DNA of 64,000 bases. It comes from Trileptium ribeirensis. Lineage: Eukaryota; Nematoda; Enoplea; Enoplida; Thoracostomopsidae. The notes under the pieces were generated by a model. It had not been told where the DNA came from and made no database searches. It saw only the letters and a program-made list of their open reading frames with translations. Positions within the stretch are counted from its first letter, which is position 1. Each line of letters opens with the position of its first letter. Below are positions 57,395 through 64,000 of the stretch, piece by piece. Position numbers and translations under genes: made by a program. The stretch spans positions 33,372 through 97,371 of the forward strand of contig JASANE010000798.1 in assembly GCA_030248225.1 (NCBI GenBank), in the 5' to 3' direction.

Positions 57395-58545
57395 ACATCA
57401 CAGAGGATAAATTGCTGTACAAAATGAGACCCGATAACATATATAGCTCGAGCGTGTTGCGTGTTTTCATGTATTTGGATCTTACGGGCCCAATCGAAGA
57501 CCTGTTTTGATCCGTCTGTAGCGAGCATCATAGCATGCGCAGATATATAGACGATGAATGGTTCTACTAAATTAGACCAACAACACTCATATACTCCTCC
57601 AGTTCGGACTTGGAGAAACCGAAAATCTGGTATTATTCCCGCAGTTTGTTTTTGGGGTCCGCCTTGAACTAGAGGAACCATAAAGTACTGTAACAATCAG
57701 AAAACATAAAAAACGTCTCATGGGCAACTGATTGTAACTGTGCTTACTCAAAAGGGTAAATATTAGTGACTTTTAGCAACGCAGGGGAAAGGGGAAAATT
57801 TGAGGATTTTTGTCAAAATAGGGAAAAATTAGCCCCTTGCCCAATTTGGAGAAGCCAGTTCCTCGAGTGGTTGCATGGATATTGGTGTTTTCGTGTATTT
57901 TTAGTCTTATAGACCTGTTCAAAACCCGTCTTTGCCTAACCTTGAAGCAATATTATTAAATTGTTGATTGAAGCAATATTATTAAAATATGATTAAATAA
58001 TGAAAAGATCAGCATAACATTTGCAGATATTTAGAGAGCGAAGTGGTCTACAAAATGAGACGAAAAAAAATCGAATAGCTCGAATAGTGCCTGAGATATT
58101 GCCGTTATCGTGTATTTTGGGTATCGTGGGCTCATTTTAAACCTCTTTTGGCCAAAACCTACATTCTGAAAGAGTCGCTTAGCAAAGCATAATAACTTAC
58201 AGACGCTAGTCTGATCTACACAATACGCCTAATTTGGTTTATCTACATCGGTTGTCGAGATACAATAATGATATTTTTCGGGCCCCGTCGCGACCCGACC
58301 AAGCCACGGTGGCCAGCTGTTTCGGGGGAGACGCTGGAATCGGGCTCCGCAAAAAAACTAAAAGACGGAATGAAATAGAGCTTTTAGGCTTTCAAATGAG
58401 CTATCTCTGCAATCAGTCCGCCATGCCTAAGGTAAGGTTTGCGTATCATGCCAAAAACCAATCACGGACATTGTCAAATTTCACCACTATCCGGCTAGCA
58501 AGAATTCATCGTTTCGGTCGTTTGACTCAGTATGCTTAGAATTCA
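57395..58545 (+). repeat. Second locus of the ~170-bp repeat and its tail
   Basis: CTACAAAATGAGAC with ATAGCTCGA and a TTTCGTGTATTTTGG-like block occurs near 57420 and 58035. The tail (58240-58545) has CGGGCCCCGTCGCGACCCG, TTCAAATGAG and CCGGCTAGCAAGAATTC, matching the tail at 16.74-17.0 kb. Confidence 0.6.
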
Positions 58546-59676
58546 GTAATGCACACTATATGTCGAAAGCCTATCGTCTAATGGTAATTTTAGTATTTTT
58601 ATACGCAAAATGTACGGATTTTTTGAGCTCCATAAAGAAAAGCTGGCCTATTTTTTTGCCTCGAAATGAAAAATTGGTAAATTTTGAGTCGTGCACAAAA
58701 GAACCTGGAGCTACTGAGATGGGGGAAGTCAAAAATACCTGTGAGAATCCGAAATACTTAGGGGCCCTCCCTTTTTATGGGTAAGCCGGGTACATTTAGC
58801 ATTAATCAATCGCTTCAGAGACACTGTTAAGACATTTGTGTTTAAAAGAAAGTTTTTTTATGTAATTTAATCAAAATTTTATCTTCAGAAGAGGATCTCT
58901 GAAAATATGTTGTCTAATTTTTATCAGCTGGGGTGTTTTTACCTGTTAAAATTACCCTACAAAAATTAGGAACATACCTATTAAATTGTGATTGAACTTT
59001 TAAAGGAAAAAAGTTGGAAACAATAAAAACGTATTGATGTTCGAAACGTGTTCAAAACTTTTGAAAATTGTACTGTTGCTTCGAAATTGTTTGAGGATAT
59101 TCGATGTTCGCGTTAAGTCTGTGCATTCTAAATCTGACGGCGTTTATGGCAGGGGCTGTATTTTGCATAATGGGTAAGATTCAAAACTCTGTACGTCGTG
59201 TAAGTTGACGAAAAACAAGCCAAAAAAATTACTGCGGATTTATATTAAATGTAAATAAAGAAAATCTATATTGTCTGAAAATCCATCTATAAATAGTCTA
59301 GCTAGCCCTTTGCACAGACGTTCGTAAACCACAGACAAAATTTTACTACCATATATACCTTGGTAAATCTGTTTTCAGTCTCCCTATCAACTCCCGCTTT
59401 AATTCGTGATATATAGCTAAGTGACCAATGCAAAAAATTTCCATGGATGTCCAATTTCTAAAAACTACTTCATTTTATAAAACCAAAACAATTATTTTCA
59501 AAAATTTCTGTTTGGAAAGCGTTTTATAATTTGTGGAGTTAGGTAAGGTCAAGTTTCCGATTCGCTATTATTTATCGTCCCTAAGCTAATTTAAGCCCTA
59601 ACGTGCATTAAATTAATCAGGTTCAATTTACACTGCAACTCAAATGGATCAAACAATTATTACCATAAGCAGCATC

Positions 59677-60142
59677 CTGAATTCTTTAGGTGCGTACACA
59701 AAGGTTTTTCTTTTGTCAAGCCAGTTCAGGATCGTAAACGCGATAAATGTACGCGGACAAATATTTTCCCTTATGTACTGGGACAAAATTTGTAATGTAG
59801 CATCATGTAGGTGCTGTTCGTGGTTAATATTTTGCGGTTTGGCATCGCATTTTTCTGGCCGCGTATGGTGGAAAACGCGATTACCAATCGCTTTTTGTGT
59901 ATACTACAATCACGTAGACCATGAACTTAGCTGTTAGATTCAGCATGTAATTTGGTCAACGCGGACACTCGTCCGAAATTGAGAACTTTGCGTGTACGCA
60001 AATTGCGTTCGTACATAACAGAGGTCTTGTTCGCGTTCACTAAAAACTCGAATATCGGCACAAATGTTAAAGCGAACGATTCAGTTCGTGATTTTGACAA
60101 AAGCACGACCTCTGTGTGCGTATATACCGAAACTGGACTCAG
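59677..60142 (+). mobile_element. ~470-bp element with long inverted ends (copy 2)
   Basis: The left end CTTTAGGTGCGTACACAAAGG with CTTTTGTCAAGCC recurs inverted at the right end (GATTTTGACAAAAGCACGAC then AAACTGGACTCAGG). It matches copy 1 at 37.53-38.0 kb in ends and in CGCG-rich interior. It lies 75 bp upstream of GRWD1 exon 3, so it may affect the branch-point region. Confidence 0.7.
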
Positions 60143-60217
60143 GCATAGTGTGGTTTTAACGATCTTTTAAACGTTTTTATTGTAGAAGGATCTGTTTTAC
60201 ATCAAATTTCTTTTAAG

Positions 60218-60379
60218 GTCTTCCGTGTCTCAGTTTTGATGTAGTTACCGACAATCTTGGTGACAGTCGGGAGTCGGATCCGCTGACATGCACGCTTGTT
60301 GCTGGTACCCAGGGCTTTAAACCACGAGATAATTTGGTGATTACGGTAGAACTAAGCAACTTGCGCTGCAATAAAGTCG
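60218..60379 (+). CDS. GRWD1: GRWD1 exon 3: LPCLSFDVV and AGTQ segment
   Basis: The 162-nt exon encodes LPCLSFDVVTDNLGDSRESD, then LTCTLVAGTQ, then DNLVITVELSNLRCNKV. It matches human PCLSFDIVRDHLGDNRTELP and the CAGTQA and MLRMHNLH blocks. This is the CAF1C/H4-binding-like region plus the first beta strands of the propeller. The acceptor TTTTAAG ends at 60217. The donor GTAGGT starts at 60380 and a second GT at 60384 is less likely. The phase fits on both sides. The intron just upstream ends in an inverted-repeat element (59.68-60.14 kb). Confidence 0.96.
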
Positions 60380-62195
60380 GTAGGTAATTGCTATTGCAAA
60401 AATTGATATAAATATAGTGTATGATAAAAATTGTAAGTATTTATATCGTTTATCACTATTCGATGGTGTGCTGATGTTTCACACGTGTGGTTGTTTGAAA
60501 TATAGCGTCCTGCTCATGGCCCAGACTGTCAAATTTTATAGTCTTATTTCTTCGTTTTTTTTGTTCAAATCTGTTTTTCGCCATTTTGCTGTACATCCAA
60601 GCGCCAATAAATTGGTTGAAATAGAAGCGTTCGGATTTAAAACTATCAAATCTATTGGCATTTTAACGGTGTGGTGTGGCTGTTATATATAAATTTTTAG
60701 GCTCAATGTTCCTGTCGTTCAAGAAATCAGAGACATCAATATCGTTGTTCTTGTCAGAATAAACGTCTGTGTTGTATTAGATGTTATGCTTGTTACAGCG
60801 ATGATTGTGTCAAATCAACTTTATTTTATTAATATCCTCGCTTACAACATTTCTTTTATAATTTATATTTATATTATTGACGGAGGCAAGACGAGCCACC
60901 GAAGGTGGCGAGTCGCAGCCGGAGGCGTACATTTAACTTTATATATATCAATATACTAGACGCAAAATTTCAATTTTCTCTGTGGCATATTCTCTTGCGG
61001 AGTGCCCTTTCATTGAGCACTTTTTTCCACGAAAATTGCTTTGTACTCAAAATTAAGCAAATGTTGCTCAAACTTAGGGATTTTTGCCATTTTTTCAGCT
61101 TTTTCACCGCATCTCGACAACCGTTCGTGCTATTTCGGCGATTTTTTTACATAAAATGTATTTTCACGTTTTCTAAACAGCTGTATATAGCTGATTGACG
61201 TATTTCATCTCTTTCCTTAAAAATTAAGCAAATTCTCTTAAAATTGACTTAGGGAAACCTAAGTTCATCATATCTCGACAACCGTTCGTGCTATCTCGGT
61301 GATTTTTTGACATAACATGTAAGTTTCACGTTTTCTAAAAGACTGTATACGAGTGATCTACTTATATTTATTAAATCTTTTAAAATTAAGCAAAGTCTCT
61401 TAAAAATGAGTGAAAAATTATTAAGTGTGTTATAACTTTTGAATGACTCGGCCGATTTGGACTAAATTTCATTGATGGGTACAACTTGATAGATGTATTG
61501 TCATTCTACTGTATAAATAACTAGACGTTTTCATGTCTTCCTCTTATTATTGTTACCAAAAATTTTAGAAATTCCACAAGCTGTATGCATTATTCACGCC
61601 GTTGTTAACCACCATGCCTCCGTCATCCACGTTTACGTGTTACTAGTATAGTTTATAATATATAAACATTGTCCGAGACAGAATAAAACTTGGTGTAACT
61701 GTTATTGTGTCTAATTTTTTAATCAATTGCGCTGATAATATAAGTGTATATACTTTTCAATAAAGCGCACATTTTGTGATACGTATTTCACGTGAGTTGA
61801 ATTTTATAACTACTGTCGGGCCGGAATAATATTGCTAATAATTTCACATGTTCTCAAATCAATATCATGGGTTCAAGTGGAGATTGTCAATAATGGTCAT
61901 CATTTCGAGGTCGGTATTGACCCAAAGGAAAGGGGAATAGGATTCAAATGACAGTTGAATGCATTGTTACTCGGAAAAGAGATGAATTACTTTCCTTTAT
62001 ATGTAATTATCTTATTAAGTAGCTCTATGTATTACATAACTGCGCAATGCTATTCGGGGATCTTAAAGTTATATTCAATTTTTCGATGAGCTATAAGTTA
62101 AACCAAGTGCGTCGTATGGTCTATTTGTGGAACCGGTTGTGCGCGTTTACACGCACAAACGACATTTCCAATGTTTCAGTTTTCATATTGTTTAG
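60380..62195. other. GRWD1 intron 3
   Basis: Most of the intron is accounted for by the 805-bp-type element at 60878-61625. The rest is AT-rich with no recognised feature. Confidence 0.6.
60878..61648 (-). mobile_element. TGACGGAGGC element (copy 2, 748 bp between ends)
   Basis: It is the reverse complement of 5872-6706. TGACGGAGGC at 60878-60887 pairs with its inverse at 61616-61625. Compared with copy 1 it lacks about 57-76 bp near 60983 (the segment corresponding to 6516-6590). The flank 61626-61648 also matches copy 1. Relative to transcription of the host gene, both copies have the same orientation. Confidence 0.75.
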
Positions 62196-62336
62196 ACGAC
62201 GAGGCGTCAAGCGAAAGCAGTGATGATGACTTTTCTGACAGCGACGACGACGGTAGTGGTTTACCCGAATCAAAAAGGCCGAAGTTTCGTGCTGCTCAGT
62301 TTTCCCATCACGGCGGCGTTAACCGCGTTCGGGTTC
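62196..62336 (+). CDS. GRWD1: GRWD1 exon 4: acidic loop and HHGGVNRVR; gene continues off the right edge
   Basis: The exon starts DDEASSESSDDDFSDSDDDG, the glutamate/aspartate-rich loop that names the family. It ends AAQFSHHGGVNRVRV, matching human MVPHYGGINRVRV just before the WD repeats. The acceptor TTGTTTAG ends at 62195 and the split Asp codon fits exon 3. The donor is uncertain: GTGATA at 62337 is preferred and GTTCGT at 62333 is possible. The frame stops at 62343 or soon after if unspliced. No WD-repeat exon was found up to 64000, so the remaining exons should lie to the right. Confidence 0.93.
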
Positions 62337-63055
62337 GTGATATTTAATATTTTTCCTGTGTGTAGTTTTGACTGGGATCGCCTTTATTTCTTATGTCCGA
62401 ACGCTGACCTTCGATTGCCCACCTATACAACGAATAACAAATTGCGCGTAATCTGTCAACTGTTAAATTTCCAGGATTGATTAGTCCACTGCCTGTAAAT
62501 GCCGAAAGTGTTATTCCTCTGTTCTAGTCGCCATAGTCGTCGACGTGGGCTTTTTCTAAAACGTAATAAATAAGTAAATCAATGTCAGAGAAAAATGCTA
62601 ACCGCCAACCATGTGTCAGTAAGTGCCCCAAAACACCAATGTTTTGATTTGGGGAAACCGATTAAACATAACTTCATCATAATTTTAAAAAACCTTGCAA
62701 AATCGACATCACAAATTTAACATCCTATTGTACAGAAGTCGAAAATGGTCTGTGTTTGGTCATTTTATCAATTTTTGTACTGAGAAACGTGTTTTAACCA
62801 TCAAGTGACATCTAGCTTTAAAGCTACTTTGTATTCGGACGAATGGTGGAACTATTCGGCTGAATATCGAATATTCAACACATCTATAGTGGATATATTT
62901 CGTTGAAAATGCTTTGAAGTTGGAGCTATTACAGCAGCGAAATCAGGAAAAAAATTGGCATTTTATCAGGAAAACCAGGGAATTTTTTCGCCAAAATCGG
63001 GAATCCGGACTTTTCCGTAAATCGTATATATTCCGGGAATGAGCTAGGGAGTGTT
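62337..63055. other. GRWD1 intron 4, proximal part
   Basis: No WD-repeat exon was recognised between exon 4 and the LINE. The stretch is AT-rich. Confidence 0.45.
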
Positions 63056-64000
63056 TGACATAATAATAATAATAATAATAAAGAAACATTTATAAAGCGC
63101 CCTTTTCGCCGGAGCGTTACAAAAGCGCTGACAAATTACACATAAGAAAACACAAACCACTAATACATAGACAATTGAAATATTCAGAACAGTTATAGTT
63201 TTTTTTTACATAATATACATTTTAATACACACAATCAAACAAGATCTAAGCACTGAGAATTGTCATTGACGAGGAAATAAGTGAGTTTTAAGTTTAGATT
63301 TGAACGCAAATAGCGTTAATTCAGAGTCCCTTAATGATCGCGGTAATGTGTTCCATAGTGAGGGCGCTTGCAAGGCGAATGTTTTTGTTCGTGTGCCGTG
63401 TGTTTGGAGTAAACGTTCACTCGATAGGCGCGGTGTCGCTGCTGAGTGCAACATGTTGGCCAAGTATTTGGGTTCATTTGAAGCCAACACATTGTATACA
63501 ATTACTAAAGTTTTTAAACGTAATTCGTTCTCGAAGAGGTAGCCAATGAAGACGTCGTAATACCGGACTAATAGGATACCATTTTGCTGACACACAACTA
63601 TTCTTGCAGCGGTGTGTAAAGTTCGGCGTAGAGGTTGCATGATGTACGTTGGGACATTTAAATATAAGGCGTTACAATAATCAAGTCTACTCATAACAAA
63701 CGCCCGTATCATGGTTTGTGCAGTATCATCACTCAGTCGGCGTCGGAGGCGGCTAATTGAGCGGAGTTGCCAGGCGCAGGTGGCAGATAACTGGTTAATG
63801 TGTTGAACCATGGTTAGTTGATTGTCTAAAGTAACCCCTAGCATTTTTATGGTATTAGTCGGTATGATAGTTGCCGACCCTATTACAGTTGGTGGTCCAA
63901 TTAAATTCCCTGAATGGAAATAAATTAGTTGGGTTTTAGAATCGTTTAGAATTAAGTTATTTGTGTTAAACCAATGTTTCAGTCTATGTAGAAGATCTGT
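63056..64000 (-). mobile_element. CR1-like LINE with AAT-type 3' tail, running off the window
   Basis: The element is on the minus strand, with the coding frame from 64000 to 63263, a 3' UTR and a tail of about seven AAT units at 63062-63083. The 3' UTR (TAACGCTCCGGCGAAAAGGG, CGCTTTATAAATG) matches the LINE at 31.6 kb, so both belong to one family. It sits in a GRWD1 intron in antisense orientation. Confidence 0.88.
63263..64000 (-). CDS. LINE reverse transcriptase, C-terminal 245 residues (partial)
   Basis: The frame is open from the window edge to a stop at 63263. It begins within the region before the thumb (TDLLHRLKHWFNTNNLILND) and carries MLGVTLDNQLTMVQHINQL, MIRAFVMSRLDYCNALYLNV, SSERLLQTHGTRT and QAPSLWNTLPRSLRD. 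These are the conserved C-terminal blocks of CR1-like reverse transcriptases. The catalytic YxDD would lie beyond the window. The usual LHWLPV block is altered (RYYDVFIGYLF), so some decay is likely even though no stop occurs. Confidence 0.8.
   Translation of the reverse strand, partial: TDLLHRLKHWFNTNNLILNDSKTQLIYFHSGNLIGPPTVIGSATIIPTNTIKMLGVTLDNQLTMVQHINQLSATCAWQLRSISRLRRRLSDDTAQTMIRAFVMSRLDYCNALYLNVPTYIMQPLRRTLHTAARIVVCQQNGILLVRYYDVFIGYLFENELRLKTLVIVYNVLASNEPKYLANMLHSAATPRLSSERLLQTHGTRTKTFALQAPSLWNTLPRSLRDSELTLFAFKSKLKTHLFPRQ

Larger units (their letters stand above)
56311..60217. other. GRWD1 intron 2
   Basis: The 3.9-kb intron carries a satellite-like repeat at 57.4-58.55 kb and the second copy of the inverted-end element at 59677-60142. 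The remaining sequence is AT-rich without recognised genes. Confidence 0.6.

Noticed and set aside
60905..61198. A conserved ~90-codon gene shared by the two TGACGGAGGC elements
   Set aside because: The shared protein is explained by DNA identity of the two copies. The translation is Phe/Leu/Ser-rich and the N-termini differ.

Overview
This window is nuclear DNA of an intron-containing invertebrate animal. Intron-split housekeeping genes are buried in AT-rich sequence that is full of decayed retrotransposons and dispersed repeats. The species cannot be fixed from the sequence. The evidence for an animal is two conserved eukaryotic genes with GT-AG introns, a CR1/L2-like LINE with a PHD-finger ORF1, an RTE-like LINE, Ty3/gypsy elements and tRNA-derived repeats. 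Almost all long open frames are repeat noise. The real genes are made of short exons that I assembled by homology and by checking that exon phases match.

Left part (1-19.1 kb, minus strand): the first ten coding exons of UBA2, the catalytic subunit of the SUMO-activating enzyme. They give 393 codons with every junction in phase, and the gene runs off the left edge. Its introns hold copies of dispersed repeats, including an 805-bp element with TGACGGAGGC ends and long composite repeats at 4.9-5.8 and 13.9-17.0 kb.

Middle (19.1-52.8 kb): no host gene found. From left to right it holds an antisense array of tRNA-like modules (20.7-21.4 kb), a frameshifted CR1/L2-like LINE (22.4-26.2 kb, minus), a ~355-bp tandem repeat (26.3-27.4 kb), units of an unrecognised ~2-kb element (28.3-30.7 kb), a LINE 3' end (31.1-31.7 kb), a GC-rich hairpin (34.0 kb), two decayed Ty3/gypsy elements (35.0-37.4 and 38.6-41.4 kb), an RTE-like LINE remnant (43.1-44.6 kb), a head-to-tail array of three units of the ~2-kb element (44.7-50.3 kb), and another LINE 3' fragment (51.2-51.6 kb).

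Right part (52.9-64.0 kb, plus strand): the first four exons of GRWD1, a glutamate-rich WD-repeat ribosome-assembly and histone-binding protein. The WD-repeat exons lie beyond the right edge. Its introns carry the second copy of the 805-bp element, a second copy of a ~480-bp inverted-repeat element, satellite-like repeats and, in the last visible intron, a LINE with an open reading frame.

UBA2 and GRWD1 are divergently transcribed and about 34 kb apart. Nothing links their functions. No CRISPR array, rRNA gene or convincing intact tRNA gene was seen. The least explained content is the ~2-kb tandem unit, the tRNA-like module array and the two intronic inverted-repeat elements.
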